NCBI RefSeq assembly: GCF_034047335.1
Contig: NZ_CP139137.1
Coordinates: forward strand, 2,108,001 to 2,172,000
Reading direction: 5' to 3'
Length of the DNA stretch: 64,000 bases
Source: Chryseobacterium sp. JJR-5R
GTDB lineage: Bacteria > Bacteroidota > Bacteroidia > Flavobacteriales > Weeksellaceae
In this document: piece by piece, positions 35,158-43,580 of the stretch
Layout of the letters: every line of letters begins with the position of its first letter
How positions within the stretch are numbered: the stretch's first letter is position 1
Translations under genes and position numbers: made by a program
Notes under the pieces: model-generated
Database searches by the model: none
Told to the model about the DNA's origin: nothing
The model's input: the letters and a program-made list of their open reading frames with translations, nothing else

Positions 35158-35612
35158 AAAAAAGTCTTCACAACCCGGTACATTTTGATGAAATCCTCGG
35201 CAGGATCAATCAGTTGTCTGAAAATTCATCAGCAAAATGGGGAAAAATGGAGGTAGGCCAGATGATGAAACACTGCGGTTTCGTTCTTCAGGTACCTTTG
35301 AAAAGAATTGAGCTTCCAACAGTCAACCCACTGTTCAGTGCAATCGGTATCATCGCAAGAATGGAAATGCAGATTTTTAACAACGGAATTCCCAGAAATA
35401 TGCCTACTTTTCGGAAACTTATCATTAATTTTGAGTGTAATTTTAATGAAGAAAAACAAAACCTCCTGAAAATACTTGATGAATACAAGATAAGCTCCCA
35501 AAGTGATAATCTTCCCGGCAGGCACGCGCTTTTCGGAAGAATGAAGAAAAAAGACTGGGGTTTTATGGAATACAAACATCTGGACCATCACCTAAAACAA
35601 TTTAATGTATGA
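35154..35612 (+). CDS. DUF1569 domain-containing protein
   Basis: Protein of 152 residues of the DUF1569 family, a member of the DinB-like four-helix fold group. The region KWGKMEVGQMMKHCGFVLQVPLKRIE near residue 29 and the C-terminal KKDWGFMEYKHLDHHLKQF with several histidines fit that family. I start at the GTG at 35154, which overlaps the upstream stop by GTGA; the longer open frame from 35097 lies inside the preceding gene. It overlaps ytxJ by ATGA. The function is unknown; with DinB relatives on both sides a thiol-dependent reaction is possible. Confidence 0.83.
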   Translation: MKKSLHNPVHFDEILGRINQLSENSSAKWGKMEVGQMMKHCGFVLQVPLKRIELPTVNPLFSAIGIIARMEMQIFNNGIPRNMPTFRKLIINFECNFNEEKQNLLKILDEYKISSQSDNLPGRHALFGRMKKKDWGFMEYKHLDHHLKQFNV

Positions 35613-35986
35613 GTTTTTTTGATAAAATTTTTAGCGGAAAAGAAGACAGTTCAGATAAAAAACAGATCTGGAACTATATTGAAAGTGAAGACGATCTTAA
35701 AAAAGCAGTTGAAAATTCCTTTCACCATAAAATCGGGATCTTCAAGCATTCCACAAGCTGCTTTATCAGCAAAACGGTCCTGAAAAATTTTGAAAAGGAA
35801 ATCAATGCGCTCGAAGAGAAGCCGGAATTATATTACCTGGACCTGTTGGCATACAGGGCGATTTCAAATAAGATTTCTGCAGATTTCGGTATCAGGCATG
35901 AAAGTCCCCAGTTTCTGGTTATTGATAGAGGAGTGGTACTCAATGACGCTTCACACCAGCATATATCGGCAGACCAGATTGCATAA
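35609..35986 (+). CDS. ytxJ: Bacillithiol system protein YtxJ (monothiol bacilliredoxin-like)
   Basis: Thioredoxin-fold protein of 125 residues (DUF2847). Single active-site cysteine in HSTSCFISKTVLKNFE near residue 51, DIxYLDLLAYR-like strand near 75 and the cis-proline turn HESPQFLVIDRG near 100. In Firmicutes, YtxJ is linked to bacillithiol redox chemistry. It overlaps DUF1569 by four bases and the following Crp/Fnr gene by one (TAATG), so the four genes are one operon. No bacillithiol synthesis gene (bshA, bshB, bshC) is in the window. Confidence 0.88.
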   Translation: MSFFDKIFSGKEDSSDKKQIWNYIESEDDLKKAVENSFHHKIGIFKHSTSCFISKTVLKNFEKEINALEEKPELYYLDLLAYRAISNKISADFGIRHESPQFLVIDRGVVLNDASHQHISADQIA

Positions 35987-36582
35987 TGAAAAATATTACT
36001 AATTATTTATCAAAAGTCCTGAATGTTCCTGTAGAAAAGGTGAACATGTGCACCCTGCAGTATGAAACGAAAAAGATTCAGAAAAACCAGTTTCTTTTAC
36101 AGTACGGCGAAATCTGCAGATATATTTATTTTGTAGAAAAAGGACTGCTTAAAATGTACTCCATCGATAAAAACGGTAAGGAACATATTATTCAGTTTGC
36201 CCCTGAAAGCTGGCTGATTTCAGACAGGAGTAGTCTCTATTTCAATGAAAAATCACTGTATTATATTGAAGCGGTCGAAGACTGTGAAGTGCTTTTGCTG
36301 CAGCCTGATTTCATCAATAAAATCATAGGGGAATTTCCCAACAGCCTTGAGAAAAGCGATATTCTGATCCAGAAGCATATCAAAAGCCTCCAGGACAGGA
36401 TCAATTCCCTGTTAGGAGAAACGGCGGAAGAACGGTATATGAAATTCATCAGGATGTATCCTGACCTTTTACTGAGGGTTCCGCAGTGGATGATTGCTTC
36501 TTATCTCGGGATTACCCCTGAAAGCCTGAGCCGTGTGAGGAAAGAACTCGCCAGAAAAAATTTTGTTCCGGACAGTAAGTAG
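35986..36582 (+). CDS. Crp/Fnr-family transcriptional regulator
   Basis: Regulator of 198 residues. The cyclic-nucleotide-type sensory domain spans about residues 25-120 (LQYGEICRYIYFVEKGLLKMYSIDKNGKEHIIQF), but typical cNMP-ligand residues are not obvious and there is no Fnr cysteine cluster. The C-terminal helix-turn-helix is QWMIASYLGITPESLSRVRKELARKN. It starts on the last base of the ytxJ stop, so it is cotranscribed with the thiol-related genes and may control them or respond to them. About 200 bases downstream lies the wreck of a second Crp/Fnr gene. Confidence 0.88.
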   Translation: MKNITNYLSKVLNVPVEKVNMCTLQYETKKIQKNQFLLQYGEICRYIYFVEKGLLKMYSIDKNGKEHIIQFAPESWLISDRSSLYFNEKSLYYIEAVEDCEVLLLQPDFINKIIGEFPNSLEKSDILIQKHIKSLQDRINSLLGETAEERYMKFIRMYPDLLLRVPQWMIASYLGITPESLSRVRKELARKNFVPDSK

Positions 36583-36786
36583 CCATACCTTGCCTTACAT
36601 GCATAATAAATCCCTATTATTCTATAATCTTCAATAACTACTGATAAAGATTATATTGATGATAAATGATATGACTTTTATTTTTCTAAATAAAATAAAA
36701 TAATACATTTAAAAGCTGTTATTCAGATTTATTCTTGTACAGATTTGCATTTTATTTTTAACAGTTACTTATCCTGTGGCTAATGA

Positions 36787-37088
36787 GGATACTTACAAAC
36801 ACTAACATTAAGAACAGCTGACATAGTTATCAAAGAAGAAATTCTGCAATCAATAGGAGCAATTACCAGAAGGTACAGGCCTTCGGAAATTATTTTCAGT
36901 GAAGGGGATGTTCCCGATTATTCTTATCAGGTCATGGACGGAGAGGTAAAGCTTATAATTACAACGATGAAGGGAAAGAAATTATCCGGACACTTTTAGA
37001 AGACGGGAAGAGTATAGGGGAATCCCTGCTTTTTATAGATAAGCTTTATCCGATCATCAATACAGAAAATCGCAAAATTTTATATTAA
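36787..37088 (+). pseudogene. Crp/Fnr sensory domain, frameshifted and truncated
   Basis: One frame reads KEEILQSIGAITRRYRPSE, then IIFSEGDVPDYSYQVMDGEVKLI, and stops early at 36997-36999. A second frame picks up at 36957 with NYNDEGKEIIRTLLEDGKS, then IGESLLFIDKLYP. Joined, they give a normal Crp/Fnr sensory domain of flavobacterial type, with one base lost near 36956. There is no ATG, and no helix-turn-helix follows; the second frame ends at 37088. It is therefore a broken paralogue of the regulator just upstream, or a gene damaged by a sequencing error plus a real truncation. Confidence 0.75.
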
Positions 37089-37540
37089 CCGGTTTTCGTA
37101 TTGGATTTCGATCAATAAAGAATACAAATTCTGTTACCAATTATCCGATATGACTTGAGTCATAAAAAAAATGAGCGATTACCATGTATATTTGAATAGT
37201 AATTTGCCTATATTCCTAAAGCCTCAGTTGAGGAACTGTAAAAATGCTTCTGCGTTTATACCAATTTATTTTAATGAAAACGATCCATTGCCGTCTGATA
37301 TTTAGTTATGGCCTGCATAAGATATTCTCAATATTAATATAAAGACAGATAATCTTACAGAAATTGCTGAAAAGATTCATCAATTCTGATACATGCTGTG
37401 AAAATGGTATATGATAAGACTGAAGTCATATAAAGCTCGTCTGTTCTGTATGGTTTATTTAAATGAATACTTATTGTAAATCAGTAGTCATTTAATAATT
37501 ATTTGAGTTTTGTACAAAGTACACCACTAAAAACATTAAA
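37089..37540. other. Gap without a recognised gene
   Basis: The only coherent stretch is a 44-codon frame at 37171-37305 starting MSDYHVYLNSNLPIFLKP, whose frame continues past two stops as DILNINIKTDNLTEIAEKIHQF to about 37389. It may be another decayed gene. I do not recognise it. No RNA gene was seen. Confidence 0.35.
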
Positions 37541-37923
37541 ATGATGAAAGACTACCGACCAACAGATGAAAAACCGGATCATCCGGATGCTTATAAAACT
37601 TCCGACAGCCAGGAAAAAAATGACCACTAACAAGGTCTTAAAATGAATAATGAACGGAATAGCCTGACCGTTTGAAACAGAGGATCCTCGCTTTTGGAAG
37701 ACTTCATTTTCAGAGAGAAAGTGACACGTTTCGACCAGGAAAGAATCCCTGAGAGAATAGTCCACGCAGAACCTCTTTACAAAACAGTAATGTCTGCGAA
37801 AAAAAACGCATTGACCCTGCCATTGTTACAGCAGAAGACAGCGATACAGCAGCAAAATTTATCCGGGCTATTGCCAGCCACAGGGTCTGGGATCTTGAAC
37901 CGGAGCGCAATCCCCGGGATTAA
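37541..37923 (+). pseudogene. katE: Large-subunit catalase (KatE-type) remnant with most of the gene deleted
   Basis: A frame from the ATG at 37541 reads MMKDYRPTDEKPDHPDAYKT, then after stops at 37628 and 37673 continues with [18 protein letters not shown] and [11 protein letters not shown]. The last words are the N-terminal haem-side motif of monofunctional catalases. Around 37765 it switches, without the catalytic centre, to another frame ending [17 protein letters not shown] and a stop at 37921, which looks like a C-terminal catalase tail. So the gene has small frame changes at the start and lacks several hundred codons in the middle. It lies immediately before the stress operon, where an intact catalase would be expected. 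Confidence 0.7.
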
Positions 37924-37968
37924 AAATAATTAAAATCATTCATTCACAACACACTAAAATATTATATT

Positions 37969-39147
37969 ATGAGAGCAGCAGTTATTCACGGACCGGGAGT
38001 CATCAAATGTGATACAGTAAATGATCCCATCATTAAAGAATCAACAGATGTTATATTGAAAGTAACCTCCACAGCTATCTGTGGAAGTGACCTTCATATG
38101 TATTCAGGAGGAATCCCGCAGGCACGCCCTATGGTTATGGGACATGAGTTCATGGGAATTGTAGAGGAAGTAGGACAGCGCATTACCAACCTGAAAGTAG
38201 GTGACCGCGTGGTAGTCCCTTTCCCGATTTCCTGCGGAAGCTGTTTCTTCTGCCAGCATGACCTTCCTACGGCATGCGAACACAGCAACCCGGAGCATTA
38301 CGGCCCTGAAGGCGGAATCATAACTGAAAAAGGCGGAGCGATGTTTGGCTATTCAGATCTTTACGGAGGCTATGACGGCGGACAGGCACAGTATGTAAGG
38401 GTTCCATATGCACACATCGGCCCCCGGAAAGTGCCGGACAACCTTACCGATGAGCAGGTTCTGTTCCTCACCGATATTTTCCCTACCGGCTACACAGGTG
38501 TAATGTGGGGAGACCTGAAAGGCGGAGAAACCGTGGCAGTTTTCGGTGCAGGCCCCGTAGGATCAATGTCAGTAAAAAGTGCGATCCTTCATAATGCCAA
38601 AAAAGTAATTGTTATCGATACCCAGCAGTACAGACTGGATCAGATTAAAAAACTGACCGGCTGTGATACCATCTTATGGGAAAACGGTGAAGATGTTATT
38701 GAACAGATCCGTGAAATGACAGACGGCCGGGGTGCAGATCTTTGCATTGAAGCCGTAGGTTTTGAACCGGAGCGGAATTTACTGGACCGTGCAAAGGCAG
38801 TAATCAATTTTGAAAAAGGTTCCATAAAAGTTCTTGAAGCCTGTATGAGTGCCGTGAGACGCGGTGGGATTGTTTCCATTTTAGGTGTTTATCCCGTAAA
38901 TTATGACAATTTCAAGCTTGGACAGATTTTTGATAAAGGAATTACTGTAAAGGCAGGTCAGTGCAACGTTCATGCGATCATTGATCAGTTAATGGACCAT
39001 GTTCAAAGCGGGCGTGTGCAACTGGACGATATCATTACTCACCGTCTTTCCCTGGAAGATGTTTCCAAAGGTTATCAGATTTTTGATAAGAAAGAAGACG
39101 GGTGCGTAAAAGTTGTTCTGGACCCCTGGAAAAAATCACAATTTTAA
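37969..39147 (+). CDS. Zinc-dependent alcohol dehydrogenase (medium-chain)
   Basis: Medium-chain dehydrogenase of 392 residues. Catalytic zinc ligands are in CGSDLHMYSG (Cys38) and GHEFMG (His60 region), and the structural zinc set is in CGSCFFCQHDLPTACE near residue 85-100. The Rossmann motif AVFGAGPVGSMS is near 187. It resembles the formaldehyde/glutathione-independent dehydrogenase-like branch found in stress operons, but the substrate is unknown. It is the first intact gene of a co-directional series, following the catalase remnant. Confidence 0.9.
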   Translation: MRAAVIHGPGVIKCDTVNDPIIKESTDVILKVTSTAICGSDLHMYSGGIPQARPMVMGHEFMGIVEEVGQRITNLKVGDRVVVPFPISCGSCFFCQHDLPTACEHSNPEHYGPEGGIITEKGGAMFGYSDLYGGYDGGQAQYVRVPYAHIGPRKVPDNLTDEQVLFLTDIFPTGYTGVMWGDLKGGETVAVFGAGPVGSMSVKSAILHNAKKVIVIDTQQYRLDQIKKLTGCDTILWENGEDVIEQIREMTDGRGADLCIEAVGFEPERNLLDRAKAVINFEKGSIKVLEACMSAVRRGGIVSILGVYPVNYDNFKLGQIFDKGITVKAGQCNVHAIIDQLMDHVQSGRVQLDDIITHRLSLEDVSKGYQIFDKKEDGCVKVVLDPWKKSQF

Positions 39148-39179
39148 GTTTATAACACACAACACAAAATAGTATAATT

Positions 39180-39680
39180 ATGGAATTTCAAAAAAGTCTT
39201 CTCGAATACATCAGCCAGTCACTTATGACTGCTGATGAGACCATTGCCATAGCGGAAGGCGTCACTTCCGGATGCCTGCAGCTTGCTTTTTCACAGATGC
39301 CCAATGCCCCGCTGTTTTATAAGGGCGGGCTTACTACCTATACCATGCAGGAGAAAGTAAAACTTCTGAAAGTAGATGCCCGCGAAGCTGAGGAATGCGA
39401 TTGCGTATCTGAAAATATTGCCGAAACAATGGCCTTAAACGTGTCCAGGCTCTTTGAATCTGACTGGGCTATAGCCACTACAGGTTACTGTACCCCGGTC
39501 AGGAATTCATCCTATAAAATCTATACATTTTTCTCCTTTGCCTATAAAGGAGAGATTGTAATGACCAGAAAGCTGGAGCTACACCCTAAAACACAGGCTC
39601 TGAATGCACAGCTGTACTATACTGAATTTATTTTGGGATGCTTCAAAAGTGAAATCAACCAGTTGATGATTTTAAAATAG
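39180..39680 (+). CDS. CinA C-terminal domain protein
   Basis: Protein of 166 residues corresponding to the C-terminal (NMN deamidase-type) domain of CinA. The motif TIAIAEGVTSGCLQLAFSQMP near residue 20 and the stretch FYKGGLTTYTMQEKVKLL fit, although the stand-alone domain often reads AESCTGG, so the active-site segment diverges (AEGVTSG). Function may therefore be altered. It lies 32 bases after the dehydrogenase gene and six before the SDR, so it is part of one operon. Confidence 0.85.
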   Translation: MEFQKSLLEYISQSLMTADETIAIAEGVTSGCLQLAFSQMPNAPLFYKGGLTTYTMQEKVKLLKVDAREAEECDCVSENIAETMALNVSRLFESDWAIATTGYCTPVRNSSYKIYTFFSFAYKGEIVMTRKLELHPKTQALNAQLYYTEFILGCFKSEINQLMILK

Positions 39681-39686
39681 TTTGAT

Positions 39687-40484
39687 ATGGATCGTAAAAA
39701 CCAGTATGCTCTGATTACCGGATCTACCAGCGGTATCGGTTATGAACTGTCTAAACAGTTTGCTGAAAACGGGTATGACCTTGTGATGGTAGCCAGAAAC
39801 CATGATGAGCTGAAAGCGAAAGCCGATGAATTTAAAAGTTATGGCATCAATGTTATTACAATGGCTAAAAACTTGTTTACCCAGGAGGATGTGTATTCCC
39901 TGTATTCAGAGCTGCAGTTAAACGGCATCAGCCCGGAAATCCTGGTGAATGATGCTGGGCAGGGTGTTTACGGAAAGTTTCAGGATACGGATATCCACCG
40001 TGAAGTCGATATCGTCAATCTTAATATCGTATCAGTCATTATATTAACCAAACTCTTTATAAAAGACCGCTTACCAAAAGGATCAGGAAGAATCCTGAAT
40101 TTGGCTTCCATAGCCAGCAAGTCTCCCGGTCCGTGGCATTCGGTATATCACGGGACTAAAGCATTCATCTTATCATGGTCTGAAGCCATCCGCGAAGAAC
40201 TTAAAGACTCCGGTATTACGGTAACTGCGCTTCTGCCCGGGCCTACGGATACGGATTTCTTTAATAAAGCAGACATGAATGAAAGCAAAGTCATGGATGA
40301 CAAAGACAGCTTTTCTTCACCGGAAGAAGTTGCCGTTGACGGATACAATGCACTGATGAACGGGGATGATAAAGTAATATCAGGATTAAAAAACAAAATA
40401 AACATAGCCATGTCCAATATGTCCACAGACCGCATGGCAGCGCATAATATGTCCGAAATGCAGAAGCCGAAAGCCGAAAATTAA
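39687..40484 (+). CDS. Short-chain dehydrogenase/reductase
   Basis: SDR of 265 residues. The nucleotide-binding TGSTSGIGYELSKQF is near residue 10, the NDAGQGVYGKF variant of NNAG near 90, the catalytic serine in LNLASIASKSPG and YHGTKAF near 150. The C-terminal tail is longer than usual and rich in methionine and lysine. This DltE-like form acts on unknown ketones or alcohols. It starts six bases after cinA and is followed by a second SDR after eight bases. Confidence 0.9.
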   Translation: MDRKNQYALITGSTSGIGYELSKQFAENGYDLVMVARNHDELKAKADEFKSYGINVITMAKNLFTQEDVYSLYSELQLNGISPEILVNDAGQGVYGKFQDTDIHREVDIVNLNIVSVIILTKLFIKDRLPKGSGRILNLASIASKSPGPWHSVYHGTKAFILSWSEAIREELKDSGITVTALLPGPTDTDFFNKADMNESKVMDDKDSFSSPEEVAVDGYNALMNGDDKVISGLKNKINIAMSNMSTDRMAAHNMSEMQKPKAEN

Positions 40485-40492
40485 GTTTTTTT

Positions 40493-41245
40493 ATGAAGAA
40501 ATTAAAATTAGAAAATAAATCTGTCCTTATTACCGGTGCCGACAGTGGAATAGGGAAGGCTGTTGCCTTGCTGTTTGCTGAAGAGGGAGCCGATGTTGCC
40601 ATTATCTATCATTCCGATGAAGAAAATGCCCGGAAGACAAAATCAGAGATCGAGTCATTAGGAAGAAAATCATTTATATTCCAGGGAGATGTCAGTGATT
40701 CTGAATTTTGTCATGAAGTAACACAGAAAGCAGCTTCCGAGTTGGGAGGAATTGACATCCTGGTGAATAATGCCGGGACACAGTTCCCTTCCAAAAATAT
40801 CGAAGACCTTGAGGAAGAAAATATCAGGACTACCTTCAATTCCAATATTATCGGAATGATTCTTTTAACGAAGGCTGTATTTCCTCACTTAAAACAAGGG
40901 AATTCCATTATCAATACCACTTCTGCCGCAGCTTATCAGGGACATCCGGAACTGCTGGATTATGCTGCAACAAAAGGAGCTATTGTTTCTTTCACGCGTT
41001 CACTAGCCCTGCAGGCCAAAAAGAAAGGCATCCGGGTCAACGCTGTGGCACCGGGTCCGGTTTTCACACCGCTTACGGAAGAAACTTTCGGAGATGAAGA
41101 AGATGATCTGAGCAAACCGCCTTTTGAAAGAAAAGCAACCCCGGAAGAAGTGGCATCAAGTTTTCTGTTTCTCGCCAGTGATGACGCCGCGCAGATTACA
41201 GGGCAGGTGTTCCATCCCAACGGCGGGTTAATTGTTAACGGATAA
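40493..41245 (+). CDS. Short-chain dehydrogenase (glucose 1-dehydrogenase/YghA-like)
   Basis: SDR of 250 residues. Motifs TGADSGIGKAVALLFAEEGAD near residue 13, NNAGTQFPSKNIEDL near 95, TSAAAYQGHPELLDYAATKGA with the catalytic Tyr-Lys near 155 and a C-terminal QITGQVFHPNGG are the glucose dehydrogenase-like subgroup often induced under general stress. It starts eight bases after the other SDR. A shared role as NAD(P)H-linked reductases for reactive carbonyls is plausible. Confidence 0.9.
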   Translation: MKKLKLENKSVLITGADSGIGKAVALLFAEEGADVAIIYHSDEENARKTKSEIESLGRKSFIFQGDVSDSEFCHEVTQKAASELGGIDILVNNAGTQFPSKNIEDLEEENIRTTFNSNIIGMILLTKAVFPHLKQGNSIINTTSAAAYQGHPELLDYAATKGAIVSFTRSLALQAKKKGIRVNAVAPGPVFTPLTEETFGDEEDDLSKPPFERKATPEEVASSFLFLASDDAAQITGQVFHPNGGLIVNG

Positions 41246-41262
41246 AAAACAGAAGTAAAATT

Positions 41263-42786
41263 ATGTACAGAGACGGAGCAAGAAAAAGCATCTGGCAGGA
41301 AGAGATCAGGAGGTTTTCATCAGACGCTGTCCTTAACCAGGCTTTTGATGTAGCCATAGTCGGAGGCGGCATTACCGGTGTTTCAACCGCTTTAAAACTT
41401 CAGCAATCGGGAAAAAAATGTATCCTTCTGGAAGCTTCAAACATCGGGTTCGGAACTACAGGCGGAGCGACTGCCCATCTTAATAATTTTTTTGACACTA
41501 CCTATAACGAAGCCATCAGCAGTTTTGGTCTTGATAATGCCAGATTATTGGCTGAAGTCGGAACAGAAGCCATCGGCATCATACAAAATAACATCCGCAG
41601 CTTTAATATCGACTGTGACTTTGAAGAGAAATCTGCCTATCTCTTTGCACTGGATAAAGAACAGCAAAAACAGTTGAAAGATATCGTAGACGGTGCCTCA
41701 AAAGTAGATGTGGAAATAAATTATACGGAAGAAATTCCTTTCCCTGTTCCTTTTAAAGAAGCAGTGGTTATTCCGGGGCAGGCCCAGTTCCATCCGGTAA
41801 AATATATTAAGGCTCTGTGTGAAGCATTCCAGAACCTGGGCGGAATTATTCAGGGAGACTGCCTTTGTGAGAACCATGATGAACACGAAGAAGAAATAAT
41901 CTTGAAAACTTCTAAAGGGGAGATCCGTGCAGAACATGTGGTTTATGCTACCCATATCCCGCCGGGCATGAGCCTCCTTCATACGACCAATGCACCGTAC
42001 CGGAGCTATGCCATCGCTTTCAGTTTAAAAGACAACGCCTATCCGGGAGACCTGGGATATGATCTTGCGGATCCCTATCATTATTACAGAATCCAGGAAA
42101 TTGACGGTGAAAATCTGCTGATTGCAGGAGGCGAAGACCATAAAACCGGGCATGAAGAAGATACGGGCGCATGTTTTTCAAGGCTTGAAAATTATGTACG
42201 CCAATATTTCAATGTAGACACGGCACGGTACAGCTGGTCCAGCCAGTATTACGAACCTGCCGATGGTTTTCCGTACATCGGGAAACTTCCTTCGAGCAAA
42301 GGAAAAATATTTACGGCTACCGGCTTCAGTGGTAACGGAATGATATTCGGGACTATTACTTCCAAGATTATTACGGACCTTATTGTAACGGGAAGCAGCA
42401 GGTATGAAAAAATGTTCAGCCCTTCCAGAATAAAACCGATTGCAGGCTTTACCGAATTTGTAAAGGAAAATGCCGTTGTTGCCTATGATTTTATTAAGGA
42501 TAAGCTTTTTGCAGAAAAAATAAGCTCTTTAGCCGAAGTAAAGGAAGGAGAGGCAAAAGTGGTAAAATATGAAGGTGATTCGTACGCGGTATACAAAGAA
42601 ACCAACGGCAAAATGCATCTGATGAAAAGCACCTGTTCCCATGCTCTGTGCGAAGTACGGTGGAACAGTGCCGAGCTTTCATGGGACTGCCCCTGCCACG
42701 GATCAAGGTTTAACGTAAACGGAAAAATGCTTACAGGGCCTGCGGTTAAAGATCTCCCGAGAATAGAATCTGAATCTGAACTGTAA
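41263..42786 (+). CDS. FAD-dependent oxidoreductase with C-terminal Rieske domain
   Basis: Protein of 507 residues with two domains. Residues 25-395 are a DAO-type FAD oxidoreductase (AIVGGGITGVSTALKL near residue 30, GTTGGATAHLNNF near 65, ATGFSGNGMIFG near 358). Residues 425-507 are a Rieske-type [2Fe-2S] domain with CSH (near 461) and CPCHGSRF (near 477) supplying Cys/His ligands. This fusion takes electrons from a small organic substrate to the iron-sulfur centre; the substrate is unknown. It follows the second SDR by 17 bases in the stress operon. Confidence 0.9.
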   Translation: MYRDGARKSIWQEEIRRFSSDAVLNQAFDVAIVGGGITGVSTALKLQQSGKKCILLEASNIGFGTTGGATAHLNNFFDTTYNEAISSFGLDNARLLAEVGTEAIGIIQNNIRSFNIDCDFEEKSAYLFALDKEQQKQLKDIVDGASKVDVEINYTEEIPFPVPFKEAVVIPGQAQFHPVKYIKALCEAFQNLGGIIQGDCLCENHDEHEEEIILKTSKGEIRAEHVVYATHIPPGMSLLHTTNAPYRSYAIAFSLKDNAYPGDLGYDLADPYHYYRIQEIDGENLLIAGGEDHKTGHEEDTGACFSRLENYVRQYFNVDTARYSWSSQYYEPADGFPYIGKLPSSKGKIFTATGFSGNGMIFGTITSKIITDLIVTGSSRYEKMFSPSRIKPIAGFTEFVKENAVVAYDFIKDKLFAEKISSLAEVKEGEAKVVKYEGDSYAVYKETNGKMHLMKSTCSHALCEVRWNSAELSWDCPCHGSRFNVNGKMLTGPAVKDLPRIESESEL

Positions 42787-42790
42787 ATAT

Positions 42791-43447
42791 ATGTCTGAAA
42801 AAAGATTTTTATACCGGAACAGCCTGAGCATTGTTGTGATCGCCCTTATGCTTATATGCCTTACAGGTCAGTTTATCACCGGGTGGAACACGCACAACGC
42901 GGAACTGGCGGAACATGGGAAACCGTTGCTGGATGCAGCGGAATACATGCACAGCGGACATTTTATACAGGCAACTTTTGAAAACTGGGAAAGCGAATTT
43001 TTGCAGATGATGCTGTATGTTCTTTTAACCGTCTCATTGAGGCAGAGAGGGTCAAGTGAATCTAAATCCCTGGAGGGTCAAGAAGATGTTGACCGGGAAC
43101 CTGTGTCGCATCCTGATGCGCCATGGCCGGTAAAAAAAGGAGGCATCTGGCTGAAAATATACCGGCATTCTTTGTCACTTGCTTTTGGTCTCTTATTTAT
43201 GCTCTCTTTTTTACTCCATTTTTACGGAAGCCTCAAAGATTTTAATGAAGAACAGATGGCAAAGGATAAACCTATTACCACAGCAGTTCATTATATTGCT
43301 GATTCCAGGTTCTGGTTTGAATCCTTCCAGAACTGGCAGAGCGAATTTCTTGCGGTAGCTTCTATTGTCATTCTTTCCATCTGGCTCCGCGAGAAAGGTT
43401 CACCGGAATCCAAGCCCGTGGATATGCCTCATAAAGAAACACCTTAG
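42791..43447 (+). CDS. DUF6766 membrane protein
   Basis: Membrane protein of 218 residues with four helices in two related pairs: LSIVVIALMLICLTGQFITGW with LQMMLYVLLTVSLRQRGS, then LSLAFGLLFMLSFLLHFYG with FLAVASIVILSIWLREKGS. Each half ends in ENWESEF or QNWQSEF and REKGS or RQRGS, so it looks like an internal duplication. It matches DUF6766; function is unknown. It begins four bases after the FAD/Rieske gene and is the last member of the operon; a terminator follows. Confidence 0.88.
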   Translation: MSEKRFLYRNSLSIVVIALMLICLTGQFITGWNTHNAELAEHGKPLLDAAEYMHSGHFIQATFENWESEFLQMMLYVLLTVSLRQRGSSESKSLEGQEDVDREPVSHPDAPWPVKKGGIWLKIYRHSLSLAFGLLFMLSFLLHFYGSLKDFNEEQMAKDKPITTAVHYIADSRFWFESFQNWQSEFLAVASIVILSIWLREKGSPESKPVDMPHKETP

Positions 43448-43497
43448 TTTATTATATTCCTCAGTCATTCATTCATTTTTCCTGTCACAATTTACAG

Positions 43498-43538
43498 AAA
43501 AGAGACTGCCTTTATTTTAAGACAGTCTCTTTTGTTTT
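43498..43538. terminator. Terminator after the stress operon
   Basis: AAAAGAGACTG at 43498-43508 pairs with CAGTCTCTTTT at 43523-43533 and continues with GTTTTT. It also faces the convergent PPOX gene. Confidence 0.85.
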
Positions 43539-43580
43539 TGTGATGTACGGTTGTTTGGTTATCTAACAGCAGTTTCCGGA

